Shown here piece after piece: positions 7,829 to 17,010 of a stretch of DNA of 64,000 nucleotides (position 1 is its first letter; each line of letters starts with the position of its first letter). A model generated the notes under the pieces. It worked only from the letters and a program-made list of their open reading frames with translations, had not been told where the DNA came from and did not search any database. The position numbers were made by a program, and so were the translations under genes. Source of the DNA: Leuconostoc gelidum subsp. gelidum KCTC 3527 (GTDB lineage Bacteria; Bacillota; Bacilli; Lactobacillales; Lactobacillaceae); NCBI RefSeq assembly GCF_000166715.1, contig NZ_AEMI01000016.1, positions 62,001 through 126,000 on the forward strand. Direction: 5' to 3'.

Positions 7829-8680
7829 ATGAGTAAATTAACAAATTGGGTTATTGGTGGCGTAGCTGTCATTACCATTGGTGGCATCGCCTATGCAACC
7901 TTTGGACACAAATCTACTGAAAAATCAAATAACAAAATTGTAACAGTTGGTATTATGTCAGGATCAAAGCAGGATACTGACATTTGGAATTCAGTGTCTA
8001 AAACAGCCAAAAATAAATACGGCATTACCCTAAAATTCAAGCAGTTCTCAGACTACAATCAACCAAATAAAGCCTTAGCTGCTGGCGATATTGACATTAA
8101 TGCCTTCCAACACTATGCCTTCCTAGCAGCATCAAACAAGGCGACTGGCGATAAGATTGTTGCAATAGGCGATACCGTTATCTCACCTATTCGTTTATAT
8201 TCAAATACCTACAAAAAAGTGTCAGAATATAAAACAGGAGATACTATTGTTGTACCAAATGATACATCAAATGAAAGTCGGTCATTATATGTCTTGAAGG
8301 CTGCTGGATTGATTGATCTGAAATCTGGTTTAACCACAGCAACGGTGAAAGATATTACCAAAAACCCAAAATCATTAAAAATTAAAGAGTTAGCAGCCGA
8401 TCAAACTGCACGGTCGTTAACAGACGTACAGGGTGCAGTCGTCAACGGCACGTATGCGGACACTGCCGGATTAGACTATAAAAAAGCAATATTTGTTGAA
8501 CCAATCAATAAAAACTCTCACCAATGGGTTAATATTATAGCGGCTAAAAGTTCTAACAAAAACAAACAAGTCCTGAAAGATGTTGTTAAATCATATCATA
8601 CACAAGCAACTAAAAATGCTATAAACAAAGCCTATGATGGTGTTGAACTTGCTGCTTGGGACACTGATTTTAGTAAATAA
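7829..8680 (+). CDS. metQ: Methionine ABC transporter substrate-binding protein MetQ (copy 1)
   Basis: An NlpA/MetQ-family solute-binding protein of 283 residues with the family signatures VTVGIMSG near the N-terminus and GDIDINAFQHYAFL. The frame is open from 7790, but GGGAG at 7816-7820 and homology of the first residues with the second copy (MSK-TNW-IGG) fix the start at 7829. The N-terminus is a hydrophobic anchor (about 6-26) with no lipobox cysteine, so the protein is probably held by a transmembrane anchor rather than lipidated. First gene after the Met T-box. It delivers L- or D-methionine (or Met-containing ligands) to MetNI. Confidence 0.9.
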   Translation: MSKLTNWVIGGVAVITIGGIAYATFGHKSTEKSNNKIVTVGIMSGSKQDTDIWNSVSKTAKNKYGITLKFKQFSDYNQPNKALAAGDIDINAFQHYAFLAASNKATGDKIVAIGDTVISPIRLYSNTYKKVSEYKTGDTIVVPNDTSNESRSLYVLKAAGLIDLKSGLTTATVKDITKNPKSLKIKELAADQTARSLTDVQGAVVNGTYADTAGLDYKKAIFVEPINKNSHQWVNIIAAKSSNKNKQVLKDVVKSYHTQATKNAINKAYDGVELAAWDTDFSK

Positions 8681-8723
8681 TCGTACCCTCATTTAGCTTA
8701 GAAATTTAAAATGGAGACTACTT

Positions 8724-9566
8724 ATGAGTAAGAAAACAAATTGGATTATCGGCGGTATCGTTATTGTTATAGCTGCTGGCGCCTACTTAACTTTTGGCCA
8801 TCAAAGCAACAAATCTTCTGAAAAAACTGTCACAATTGGTGTTATGGCTGGTGATAAAAATGAAGATGAAATTTGGAAGTCTGTCAGTAAAACTGCTAAA
8901 GATAAGTATGGCATTACCTTAAAGACCAAAAAATTTACCGATTATCTCCAACCAAACAAAGCACTTTCTGCTGGTGATATTGATTTAAATGCTTTCCAAA
9001 ACTACCCCTATTTAGCTAATTGGAATGAACAATATAAGACAAATATTGTCGCAATTGGTGATACTTGGACGACACCGCTTCGAATTTATTCAGATAAATA
9101 TAAAAACGTTTCAAATATCAAGTCAGGTGATAAGATTACAATCGCTAATGATCCAACCAACGAAAATCGTGGTCTACACCTACTGGCCGAAGCTGGTTTA
9201 ATTAAAATTAAGGATACAACAAAAGCAACACCAAAAGATATTACTGAAAATCCAAAAAATCTGAAAGTAACCCCCGTCGATGGTTCACAAACGGCTTCTT
9301 CTCTAACGGACCCAACTATTGGTGCATCTGTTATCAACACAAACTTCGCAAAGTCAGCTAAAATAGATGTTAACTCAGCCATTTACGTTGAAAAGTTAAA
9401 TAAAGACTCTCAACAATACTTTAACTTTATTGCGGCTAATAAAAAGGATAAAGATAAACAAGTGTATAAAGACGTTGTCAAATCATTACAAACAGATAAA
9501 ACAAAATCACTGGTTAAAAAGTTTTATGGTACAGCCCAACTTACTGTCTGGGATTATAAAAAATAA
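8724..9566 (+). CDS. metQ: Methionine ABC transporter substrate-binding protein MetQ (copy 2)
   Basis: A tandem paralog of the preceding gene, 280 residues, with an equivalent N-terminal anchor and no lipobox cysteine. Family motifs are VTIGVMAG, LQPNKALSAGDIDLNAFQNY and a C-terminal QLTVWDYKK. GGAG precedes the ATG. The gap to copy 1 is 43 nt and no promoter or terminator is seen, so both are on the T-box transcript. Divergence in the pocket-lining stretches (HYAFLAAS against NYPYLANW) suggests that the two copies may bind different ligands through one MetNI. Confidence 0.9.
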   Translation: MSKKTNWIIGGIVIVIAAGAYLTFGHQSNKSSEKTVTIGVMAGDKNEDEIWKSVSKTAKDKYGITLKTKKFTDYLQPNKALSAGDIDLNAFQNYPYLANWNEQYKTNIVAIGDTWTTPLRIYSDKYKNVSNIKSGDKITIANDPTNENRGLHLLAEAGLIKIKDTTKATPKDITENPKNLKVTPVDGSQTASSLTDPTIGASVINTNFAKSAKIDVNSAIYVEKLNKDSQQYFNFIAANKKDKDKQVYKDVVKSLQTDKTKSLVKKFYGTAQLTVWDYKK

Positions 9567-9637
9567 ATCATTGATTAACTAAGTAGCAATCTGCAATTAA
9601 CGTTGCAGGTACATAACGTCTTATAGGAGAAAATACG

Positions 9638-10969
9638 ATGAACATTCGTCAACAATACATGACACTCCTGGAACAACTCGTTGCAATACCTAGTGTTTCG
9701 GCAATGGAGACTCATCTGCCAGAAATTGCGACTATTATTGCAAATGAATTTCGAAAACTCGGTGCACAGGTGATTTACGATGATACTTATTTTGCACCCT
9801 TTATTCTCGCTAAATTTTCAAGTCATAATCCTGATGCCAAAACACTAGTTATTTACAATCATTATGATGTTCAACCAGCTGAACCATTAAACTTATGGCA
9901 GTCTGATCCTTGGCGTTTAACTGCACATGATGGTAAATTGTATGGGCGTGGTGTTGATGATGATAAGGGTAATCTCACGGCAAGATTAGCTGCTATAGCA
10001 GAATATTTAATTGAAAATAACCAGGAACTGCCCATAAATATCACTTTTATCGTTGAAGGATCAGAGGAAACTGCATCACGCTATTTAACAGAGTATCTGG
10101 CTAAGTATCAAGATCAATTACAAGCTGATCTCGTTATTTGGGAATCTGGTGGTAAAAATGCCGAAGATATTATTGAAATATTTGGTGGCAATAAAGGCAT
10201 TGTTACCTTTGATCTATCTGTCACAACTGCAGCTAATGACTTACACTCATCTCTTGCTGCAATTGTAGATTCTGCGCCAATGCGCCTATCTCGTGCCATT
10301 GCCACGTTGTTTGATTCACTTGGAAATATTGCTGTGCCACATTTTTACGATGATGTTGTTGCACCAAACGACCGCGAAAAGGCACTTGTACAAGCATTAC
10401 CATTGACCAGAGAATCACTTATTGCCCAACATGGCTTAACAGTCCCACTCTATTCTGATCGAAATGGTGACGATCTCAAGGAAACATTATATTTTAAACC
10501 AACAATTAACATCGAAGGTATCACATCAGGTTATAATGGTAATGGTGTTAAAACGGTTTTACCTGCCACAGCTACCGCCAAATTAGAGTCACGCTTGGTA
10601 CCAAATATGTCCCCAGACTTGACCTTACAACGTATATCTGATCACCTACAGGCGGCTGGTTTATCCGATATAGTGATCACCAAGACACTTGGCCAACTCG
10701 GCTATCGTAGTGACATGTCTGATCCTGAGATATTACGTGTGATAGATGTCGTAGCTAATTATTATCATGTCTCACCAGTTGTACTGCCAACATCACCTGG
10801 TACAGGCCCTATGGCAATTATTCACCAAATTTTACAAGCGCCTATTGCAAGCTTTGGCGTTGGTTACGCTGATACAAAAGATCATGCACCCAATGAAAAC
10901 ATCCGCTTATCGGATTATAACCAGCATATTGATGTCATTAAAGCACTCATAAAGCGCTACGAGCTGTAA
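9638..10969 (+). CDS. M20 family metallopeptidase (dipeptidase-like)
   Basis: A 443-residue M20/M25/M40 zinc hydrolase. Zinc ligands and catalytic residues are visible as H75 and D77 (NHYDVQPAEP), D107-D109 (GRGVDDDKG) and E143-E144 (EGSEETAS). An inserted dimerisation domain lies in the middle and a GPMAIIHQIL / KDHAPNENI stretch near the C-terminus carries the final ligands. It sits inside the methionine-transport operon between metQ and metN. A reasonable inference is that it releases methionine from imported dipeptides or N-acyl-methionine. AGGAGA precedes the ATG. Confidence 0.85.
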   Translation: MNIRQQYMTLLEQLVAIPSVSAMETHLPEIATIIANEFRKLGAQVIYDDTYFAPFILAKFSSHNPDAKTLVIYNHYDVQPAEPLNLWQSDPWRLTAHDGKLYGRGVDDDKGNLTARLAAIAEYLIENNQELPINITFIVEGSEETASRYLTEYLAKYQDQLQADLVIWESGGKNAEDIIEIFGGNKGIVTFDLSVTTAANDLHSSLAAIVDSAPMRLSRAIATLFDSLGNIAVPHFYDDVVAPNDREKALVQALPLTRESLIAQHGLTVPLYSDRNGDDLKETLYFKPTINIEGITSGYNGNGVKTVLPATATAKLESRLVPNMSPDLTLQRISDHLQAAGLSDIVITKTLGQLGYRSDMSDPEILRVIDVVANYYHVSPVVLPTSPGTGPMAIIHQILQAPIASFGVGYADTKDHAPNENIRLSDYNQHIDVIKALIKRYEL

Positions 10970-11010
10970 TTAAACATCTTATCCATTGGTTTTAAAAAAG
11001 GAGTCAATAA

Positions 11011-12090
11011 ATGAGTAACCCCATAATTTCACTAAATCATATCGATGTCACATTTTATCAAAAAAAGCGTACAATTACAGCCGTCAAAGACGTTTCTATC
11101 ACAATCAACCGTGGAGATGTTTATGGCATTGTCGGCTATTCTGGTGCCGGAAAATCAACATTAGTTCGTGTCATTAACCTATTACAAGAGCCTACGAGTG
11201 GTTCTGTTATTGTTAATGGTGAAACATTCTTTCAAGCTGATAACGGTAACAACAAAAAAGTGCGTATCAAGGCAAATGATCTGCGTAATCGTAGGCGAAA
11301 AATTGGCATGATTTTTCAACACTTTAATTTACTCAATGAACGCACTGTCACTGAAAACGTGGCTTTTGCCTTGCAACACAGCAAGTTAACTCAGGATCAA
11401 AAAAAGTTAAAAGTCACAGAATTATTAAAATTAGTTGACTTAACAGACCGTGCTGAACAATATCCGTCACAACTATCAGGTGGTCAAAAACAACGTGTTG
11501 CCATTGCGCGAGCACTAGCAAATGATCCTGAAATTTTAATATCTGATGAGGCAACTTCTGCATTAGACCCCAAAACTACGAATCAAATCCTAAGTTTATT
11601 AAAAAAGCTCAATGAAAAACTTGGTTTAACAATTGTTTTAATCACCCATGAAATGCAAGCCGTGAAAGAAATTGCCAATAAAGTTGCTGTGATGCAAAAT
11701 GGTGAAATTATTGAACGTGGCTCACTACTTGACATATTTGCTCAGCCAACACAGCAGCTAACCAAAGAATTCATTGAAACAGCAACAAATATTGATAAAG
11801 CTATTGCAACAATTTCTGCGCAACCCTTGGTACAAAATCTTAGCGATAATGAACTATTTATCCGTTTGTCCTATGTTGGCGCAACAACAGATGAGCCTTT
11901 AATTGCCGGTTTATTTCGTGATTTCCAAGTCACAGCTAATATTTTATATGGCAATGTTGAAATTTTACAAAACACGCCAGTTGGCTCCCTACTTGTTATT
12001 CTATCAGGCACAGATGAGCAAATTAAGGCAGCAACATCAACTTTAGCTGATCATCATGTTGAAATTGAAATACTAAAAGGCGGTAAATAA
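11011..12090 (+). CDS. metN: Methionine ABC transporter ATP-binding protein MetN
   Basis: A 359-residue ABC ATPase with Walker [10 protein letters not shown] (42-50), signature LSGGQKQ (155-161) and Walker B ILISDE (175-180). A C-terminal extension of about 80 residues (about 275-355) matches the NIL regulatory domain, which in MetN binds methionine and inhibits transport. AAGGAG precedes the ATG. metI follows after 2 nt. Confidence 0.95.
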   Translation: MSNPIISLNHIDVTFYQKKRTITAVKDVSITINRGDVYGIVGYSGAGKSTLVRVINLLQEPTSGSVIVNGETFFQADNGNNKKVRIKANDLRNRRRKIGMIFQHFNLLNERTVTENVAFALQHSKLTQDQKKLKVTELLKLVDLTDRAEQYPSQLSGGQKQRVAIARALANDPEILISDEATSALDPKTTNQILSLLKKLNEKLGLTIVLITHEMQAVKEIANKVAVMQNGEIIERGSLLDIFAQPTQQLTKEFIETATNIDKAIATISAQPLVQNLSDNELFIRLSYVGATTDEPLIAGLFRDFQVTANILYGNVEILQNTPVGSLLVILSGTDEQIKAATSTLADHHVEIEILKGGK

Positions 12091-12092
12091 CT

Positions 12093-12788
12093 ATGATAAA
12101 ATGGTTTTCAGATACGTTCCCAAATGTCGTTTATCAAGGTTGGACCGGTGATACAGGCTGGTGGACTTCTATTGTTCAGACATTTTATATGACTTTTTGG
12201 TCAGCTATTTTTGGTGGTATTCTAGGTTTGATCTTTGGTATTGGTTTAATTATTACAGCACCAAATGGCATTGCGCCAAATAAATTATTGTTCTGGTTCT
12301 TTGATAAAATTGTTTCTGTCTTTCGTGCAGTGCCCTTCATTATTTTATTAGCATTCATTGCACCTTTTACGAAATTAATTGTTGGTACTCAAATCGGAAC
12401 AACCGCAGCTTTAGTGCCTTTAGCCCTTGGCGTTTTTCCATTTTACGCGCGACAAATACAAGTCGCTTTAGCAGAAGTTGATAGTGGTATTGTTGAGGCT
12501 GCTCAGTCAGTAGGTGCCTCGTTTTGGGACATTGTCTTTGGCGTTTATTTACGTGAAGGTCGCTCTGAAATTGCTCGTGTGTCGACAGTTACTTTGATTA
12601 GTTTAATCGGGTTAACGGCCATGGCTGGTGCCATAGGTGCTGGTGGACTTGGTAATATGGCAATTGCCTACGGTTACAATCGCTTTGCGACAGATACAAC
12701 ACTTGTGGCAACATTACTCGTTTTGATTTTTGTCCTTGTTGTTCAACTGATTGGTGATTATTTAGCCAAAAAATTTAGTCATAAATAA
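12093..12788 (+). CDS. metI: Methionine ABC transporter permease MetI
   Basis: A 231-residue permease with about five hydrophobic segments and the EAA coupling loop (EAAQSVGASFWDIVFGVYL) that contacts MetN. The size and the C-terminal AIGAGGLGNMAIAYGYNRF stretch are typical of MetI. It is the last gene of the T-box operon and is followed by a strong terminator. Confidence 0.95.
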   Translation: MIKWFSDTFPNVVYQGWTGDTGWWTSIVQTFYMTFWSAIFGGILGLIFGIGLIITAPNGIAPNKLLFWFFDKIVSVFRAVPFIILLAFIAPFTKLIVGTQIGTTAALVPLALGVFPFYARQIQVALAEVDSGIVEAAQSVGASFWDIVFGVYLREGRSEIARVSTVTLISLIGLTAMAGAIGAGGLGNMAIAYGYNRFATDTTLVATLLVLIFVLVVQLIGDYLAKKFSHK

Positions 12789-12818
12789 ATTCTCAAATAT
12801 CTCTCTTTTTTACAAAAA

Positions 12819-12863
12819 ATAAACACCTTGAAAGTTATAGTAACTTTCAAGGTGTTTATTTTT
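12819..12863. terminator. Intrinsic terminator after metI, probably bidirectional
   Basis: AAACACCTTGAAAGTTA (12821-12837) pairs perfectly with its complement (12841-12857) around a 3-nt loop, with T-rich DNA on both sides. Confidence 0.85.
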
Positions 12864-12989
12864 GTTTGGCAACTGCCTCTTCAAATGCAATTTATATTTT
12901 GAGGTAAAGATCACTAAAAGAGTTCAGGCTCATACCTAAAATTATAAGACTAACAATTATCTATCGTTTCAACATTTTAGCGCATTAAT

Positions 12990-13697
12990 TTACCGTGTTA
13001 ATGTAAATTCAAAACGTTCGCCAACATAGTAAGAACGTACATATTCAAATGGTTGCTCATTTTGATCAAAAGATACTTGACGCACATTCAATATGGCATC
13101 CCCACGTCTAATTTGCAAAAGTTCTGACAAACGTTCATTCGCCAAAGTCGCTGAAATTGTTTGTTCTGCACGTCCAGGTTGGATCCCTGCTTTTTCTAAT
13201 GTCAGATACAAAGATTCTGTCAAATCATGGCGTGAAAAATTACTAATTAATTTTGCCGGCAATGTTGTTCTTTCAAGTAAGATAGGTTCATTGTCACCCA
13301 TCCGCAAACGCTCCATCACCAAAACATCATCATCATCTGCTAATTGCAGGTGCATAATTTCAGATGCAGATGGTGATGTTACTTTATAACTAACTGTCTG
13401 CGTTTTTGAAATACGACCGGTATTAGCCATTAGTTTTGTAAAACTTGTCATGCCTAATGCACGCTCAGATACTTTTTTCTCCGCCACATAGGTGCCAGAA
13501 CCAACTTTTCGTTCTAATAAGCCTTCATCGACAAGTGTCTGAATAGCTTGTCGTAGCGTCATACGCGACACATTAAAAGTTTCTGACAACTCGCGTTCAG
13601 CAGGTAAACGTTTCGGTGATTGCCACTCTCCGGCTTCAATACGTGATTTTATTTGATTATGAATTTGAATGTAACGTGGTATGGCGGGTTTTGTCAT
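12990..13697 (-). CDS. nagR: GntR/HutC family repressor, NagR-like
   Basis: A 235-residue regulator with an N-terminal GntR winged helix (about 8-75; RLPAERELSETFNVSRMTLRQ) and a C-terminal UTRA effector domain (about 95-232). Its start codon overlaps the stop of nagA by one base (TAATG), so the two are co-transcribed and coupled. By family and context it is the GlcNAc-6-P or GlcN-6-P responsive repressor of nagA. A palindromic site matching the NagR/DasR pattern lies in the operon promoter at 14932-14947. Confidence 0.88.
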   Translation of the reverse strand: MTKPAIPRYIQIHNQIKSRIEAGEWQSPKRLPAERELSETFNVSRMTLRQAIQTLVDEGLLERKVGSGTYVAEKKVSERALGMTSFTKLMANTGRISKTQTVSYKVTSPSASEIMHLQLADDDDVLVMERLRMGDNEPILLERTTLPAKLISNFSRHDLTESLYLTLEKAGIQPGRAEQTISATLANERLSELLQIRRGDAILNVRQVSFDQNEQPFEYVRSYYVGERFEFTLTR

Positions 13698-14842
13698 TAA
13701 TTTTTCCGTGCAAAACGGCGTCCAAATGAATAAGTCGCCTGTAATTGCATATCTTCCTTGTTAAAAATATTAAAGTCGGCATCTTTACCAGCAGACAAGT
13801 CGCCTTTTTGTGTTAATCCAAACTCTCGTGCTTGATTGACTGAAGTCATTTGCACAGCATCATGAATATCAGCGGATGTAAACTGTTGTATGTTACGGAA
13901 CGCATCATCATACGCTAATACTGAGCCAGCTAGATGCCCATTTTCAAGACGTGCTTGCTTATCCTTAACAATCACTTTTTGCCCACCAAGTTCCGAGATG
14001 CCATTTCCCAAGCCTTCAGCACGCATTGAATCTGTCACAAGTTCTAATTGATGCGCACCCTTTAAGCGAAAGGCAATTTCCAACATATCAGGGACAATAT
14101 GAAAACCATCGGCGATTAATTCTCCTGTAATTGATGTTTCTAACATACCATGACCAGTGACACCAGGCTCACGATGATGTAAGGGCCTTTGCGCATTGTA
14201 CAGATGTGTCATATGCGACGCACGTGAATGTATCAATTGTTCACGCGTAGCATTTGAATGACCAATTGATGGGATGATATGATGCTTTAACATAAATTCT
14301 TCAAAGTCAGGTAGGCCACCGTTTTCCGGTGCATAAGTTACTAATCTGATACGCTCACCAGATAATGTATACCACTTTTTAAGCAATTCAGTATCTGGAT
14401 CAATAATGTATTCTTCCGGTTGCGCACCCATAAATACCTTGTTGATGAATGGCCCTTCCAAATGGATACCCTGAATAACAGGATTAGTTTTAGCAACTTC
14501 ATTAATGGTTACCAAGGCACGTTCGATATTCTCAGGTGACTGCGTCATCGTTGTTGGAAAAAGCGACGTAATACCTTCAGTAACCATTTTATTAACCATG
14601 TCGTTGAGTTTTTCAGCATCACCGTCCATGGTATCCAATCCGTAACCACCATGCTTATGAACATCAATAAAACCAGGCACAACGAGCTTCCCAGTTGCTT
14701 CTGGGATCAGTTCATCATCGGCTTGTGGTGTAAAGTCAATCATATAGCCGACGTCATCAATAACATCTGTGAAGCGTATAAAGGCATCTGTTATATGCTT
14801 TGAACCTGTATAGAGATCAATATTTTTTAATAATTTAGCCAT
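13697..14842 (-). CDS. nagA: N-acetylglucosamine-6-phosphate deacetylase NagA
   Basis: An amidohydrolase of 381 residues. The metal-binding HxH is at 62-64 (GFIDVHKHGG), E129 in HLEGPF, H195 in SIGHSNAT, H213 in MTHLYNA and catalytic D271 in LVTDSM, all typical of NagA. It turns GlcNAc-6-P into GlcN-6-P plus acetate for cell-wall sugar recycling. I start it at the ATG at 14842; a GTG at 14863 is in frame. Neither has a good ribosome-binding site. The only AGGAGG (near 14903) sits next to a 24-codon hydrophobic ORF (14901-14827) that overlaps the nagA start, so coupled initiation is possible. Confidence 0.92.
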   Translation of the reverse strand: MAKLLKNIDLYTGSKHITDAFIRFTDVIDDVGYMIDFTPQADDELIPEATGKLVVPGFIDVHKHGGYGLDTMDGDAEKLNDMVNKMVTEGITSLFPTTMTQSPENIERALVTINEVAKTNPVIQGIHLEGPFINKVFMGAQPEEYIIDPDTELLKKWYTLSGERIRLVTYAPENGGLPDFEEFMLKHHIIPSIGHSNATREQLIHSRASHMTHLYNAQRPLHHREPGVTGHGMLETSITGELIADGFHIVPDMLEIAFRLKGAHQLELVTDSMRAEGLGNGISELGGQKVIVKDKQARLENGHLAGSVLAYDDAFRNIQQFTSADIHDAVQMTSVNQAREFGLTQKGDLSAGKDADFNIFNKEDMQLQATYSFGRRFARKN

Positions 14843-14925
14843 GATATAAATATTAGCAAGCACGATACACTCATTGTGAGTAACAAAACAGTGTTTGCCA
14901 TTCCTCCTATTTATTCTTAACTTTA

Positions 14926-14954
14926 ATTATAATTGGTATAGACCGATTTTGCAA
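14926..14954 (-). promoter_or_regulatory. nagA-nagR promoter with NagR-like operator
   Basis: On the minus strand: -35 TTGCAA (14949-14954), 17-nt spacer, perfect -10 TATAAT (14926-14931). The spacer holds ATTGGTATAGACCGAT (14932-14947), an imperfect palindrome resembling the TGGTCTAGACCA sites of NagR/DasR regulators. Repressor bound there would cover the whole promoter. Confidence 0.75.
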
Positions 14955-14985
14955 ATTTAATCAATAGAAAAAATCAAAACAAATT

Positions 14986-15504
14986 CTATTCACCTAGGTT
15001 AATATCTGTATGATTGGTACCGGCCGCATACTTATGGGCAACTTTTGATGCTGCCGCAGCAGCTAATGCACCAACTATATCATCCGCAAATGTCGTCACT
15101 GCTGCCGTTGTTTTTCCTTTGCGGTCCAATTCGCCAACTAAACCGACTTTTATTTTATCGATATAGCCATAGTTTGTTACCCCAATTGTATCAAAAGACA
15201 TTGCAATCGCAGTGCCCAATGTTTCGTCCACACCAAACAACGTGTCATCATTTTCAACCAAATCTTGTAATGGTGATTCTAACAAGTGTGCTTCTGCCAA
15301 ACGATCTAACTCCAAAGCAACCCAGATTTGATGCTGAACGACACGCTTATGTAAGACACTAATGACAGCTTCCTCAACTTGTTCAATAGTTAACCCTGGT
15401 AGATAGGATTTTTCACTGTCATACCCAATTATGGCAATTTCACGGAGCGTGATGTGATGCCTGTTTAGTTTTTCAACTGTGTTCTCGTATGTTGCATATT
15501 GCAT
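14986..15504 (-). CDS. pgpA: Phosphatidylglycerophosphatase A family protein
   Basis: A 172-residue protein of the low-GC Gram-positive PgpA type (as B. subtilis YutG), with the conserved block DTIGVTNYGYIDKIKVG and the C-terminal FADDIVGALAAAAA. Family members dephosphorylate PGP in phospholipid synthesis or related lipid phosphates. The frame is open to 15558, but GGGGGAGA lies correctly before the ATG at 15504, so the first 18 residues of the longer frame are rejected. It appears to be monocistronic. Confidence 0.8.
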   Translation of the reverse strand: MQYATYENTVEKLNRHHITLREIAIIGYDSEKSYLPGLTIEQVEEAVISVLHKRVVQHQIWVALELDRLAEAHLLESPLQDLVENDDTLFGVDETLGTAIAMSFDTIGVTNYGYIDKIKVGLVGELDRKGKTTAAVTTFADDIVGALAAAAASKVAHKYAAGTNHTDINLGE

Positions 15505-15573
15505 AATTTCTCCCCCTACTGTTTTATCTAGTATATACAAAAAAAGAATATTTAACAAAGGTCATTTTTAGAC

Positions 15574-15602
15574 TTGCAAAACTCACTAAACTTCTGTAAA
15601 AT
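15574..15602 (+). promoter_or_regulatory. tRNA-Gln promoter
   Basis: -35 TTGCAA (15574-15579), 17-nt spacer, -10 TAAAAT (15597-15602), 12 nt before the tRNA. Confidence 0.7.
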
Positions 15603-15614
15603 AGTTAGAGTAAT

Positions 15615-15684
15615 TGCCCCTTGGCCAAGCGGTAAGGCGGTGGCTTCTGGTGCCACTATCGTTGGTTCGAATCCAGCAGGGGCA
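15615..15684 (+). tRNA. tRNA-Gln (anticodon CUG)
   Basis: The 70-nt cloverleaf has acceptor TGCCCCT/AGGGGCA, a D-arm with GCC/GGC, anticodon stem GTGGC/GCCAC with loop TTCTGGT (anticodon CTG), a 4-nt variable loop and T-arm GTTGG-TTCGAAT-CCAGC. CCA is not encoded. Its own promoter precedes it and a terminator follows. Confidence 0.95.
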
Positions 15685-15688
15685 ATAA

Positions 15689-15718
15689 GAAAAAGCGATC
15701 AATTGATCGCTTTTTTTA
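15689..15718 (+). terminator. Terminator of the tRNA gene
   Basis: GCGATC-AATT-GATCGC flanked by A and T runs (seven T), directly after the tRNA. Confidence 0.85.
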
Positions 15719-15773
15719 TTGCCCCTTGCTAATGATAGACGCGTATAATAATCTTTATCAGGAGGGTTTGTGC

Positions 15774-16334
15774 ATGTTTAATTTTTCAAAGTTTATAGTT
15801 GGTGTCCACGAAGTCATACTTTCTTTTCCAGAAGAAAGCCATGCAGAAGCGCTATTCTCAGCAATCACACGTGACCGAGAAACATTAGCTCGTTTTATGC
15901 CGTGGACTGATACAACTCTTACTGTTTCAGATGAACGGCAATTTATTCGTTATGCACGCGCGCAAAATGCAAAATATAATTTACTTGTATTAACTATTCT
16001 TGCTGATGGGCTACCTGTTGGCATGGTGGATCTTCACGACATCAACCACGTCAATCATACTGCCAAAATTGGTTACTGGTTGTCCACTTCTGTACAAGGA
16101 CAAGGCATCATAACAAATGCAGTATCACATCTTGTGGCAATTGCATGCGATAAACTATCGTTACATAAAATAATCTTAGAAGCAGATAGTGAGAATAATA
16201 AAAGTATCGCCGTAGCCAATCGCCTTGGTTTTACATTCGAAGCCAAACTTAAAGATCAAATTTACTATCATGGGACTTATAAAGATTTGAACATATATGT
16301 ACAGTTCAATCCCAGCACCACTGCGAATAATTAG
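15774..16334 (+). CDS. GNAT family N-acetyltransferase (RimJ/RimL type)
   Basis: A 186-residue GNAT protein of the ribosomal-protein or spermidine acetyltransferase type: IGYWLSTSVQGQGIITNAVSHL forms the acetyl-CoA loop, followed by HKIILEADSENNKSIAVANRLGF. AGGAGG at 15760-15765 places the start at 15774; the frame is open from 15726. The substrate is unknown. A second GNAT gene follows after 8 nt, so the two are probably co-transcribed. Confidence 0.88.
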   Translation: MFNFSKFIVGVHEVILSFPEESHAEALFSAITRDRETLARFMPWTDTTLTVSDERQFIRYARAQNAKYNLLVLTILADGLPVGMVDLHDINHVNHTAKIGYWLSTSVQGQGIITNAVSHLVAIACDKLSLHKIILEADSENNKSIAVANRLGFTFEAKLKDQIYYHGTYKDLNIYVQFNPSTTANN

Positions 16335-16342
16335 GAGATAGT

Positions 16343-16867
16343 ATGGCCATCAATGTTGAACCTTTTTCAGAATCAGATATTAAATACGTTTATGACGTTG
16401 AATACGGTACATTATCCGATCGTACCTGGATGGCCTTTAATGGCCCCTATTTTCGAGATCCTATCCCAACATGGCATGAATTTCAACAAAAAGCGCCTGA
16501 GCTAATTGATAATGCGCACCATCGTTTAATTTGGTATAACGACCGTATCGTCGGTGAAGTTTCTGCACATTGGGCTGATGGCAAGCTTCAACATTGGTTA
16601 GAAGTTGGTATTATCATTTATCAAAAAAGTGATTGGGGTAAAGGTATCGCCAGCGTTACCCTAAAAATTTGGCTCGCAGAACTATTTTCACAACATGCAG
16701 AACTACCACACATTGGCCTGACAACCTGGTCTGGCAATATCGGTATGATGCGCGTTAGTGAAAAAGTCGGTTTTGTGCATGAAGGCACAATACGATCAGT
16801 ACGCTATTGGCAAGGCGCTTATTATGACTCTGTTAAGTATGGTGTTTTGCGTGCTGAGTTTGCGTAA
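16343..16867 (+). CDS. GNAT family N-acetyltransferase
   Basis: A 174-residue GNAT protein with the acetyl-CoA binding segment KSDWGKGIASVTLKIWL and the GLTTWSGNIGMMRVSEKVGF motif of RimJ-like enzymes. TAGGAGAT precedes the ATG. The acceptor is unknown; aminoglycoside-6'-like or small-molecule acetylation is possible. Its last bases overlap an antisense gene remnant at 16833-17006. Confidence 0.88.
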   Translation: MAINVEPFSESDIKYVYDVEYGTLSDRTWMAFNGPYFRDPIPTWHEFQQKAPELIDNAHHRLIWYNDRIVGEVSAHWADGKLQHWLEVGIIIYQKSDWGKGIASVTLKIWLAELFSQHAELPHIGLTTWSGNIGMMRVSEKVGFVHEGTIRSVRYWQGAYYDSVKYGVLRAEFA

Positions 16868-17006
16868 AAAATTCATCATCAATATTGATTTTTTCAACTG
16901 TCACTTCTTGTGTCGTCACACCTAACTTGTATCTTCTTAATAATTGAATTAGCATTTCACCAACAGCGATTGTATCTCCGGACGTCCAACTTTTAACTTT
17001 AGATAA
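16833..17006 (-). pseudogene. Possible gene remnant (unidentified C-terminal fragment)
   Basis: On the minus strand 57 codons are open between a stop near 17017 and a stop at 16833-16835. The translation looks protein-like (GEMLIQLLRRYKLGVTTQE, then VEKINIDDEFF) but has no plausible start and no ribosome-binding site. It overlaps the 3' end of the GNAT gene and begins where the reductase gene stops. I read it as the tail of a decayed gene; the family was not recognised. Confidence 0.35.
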
Positions 17007-17010
17007 GCGA

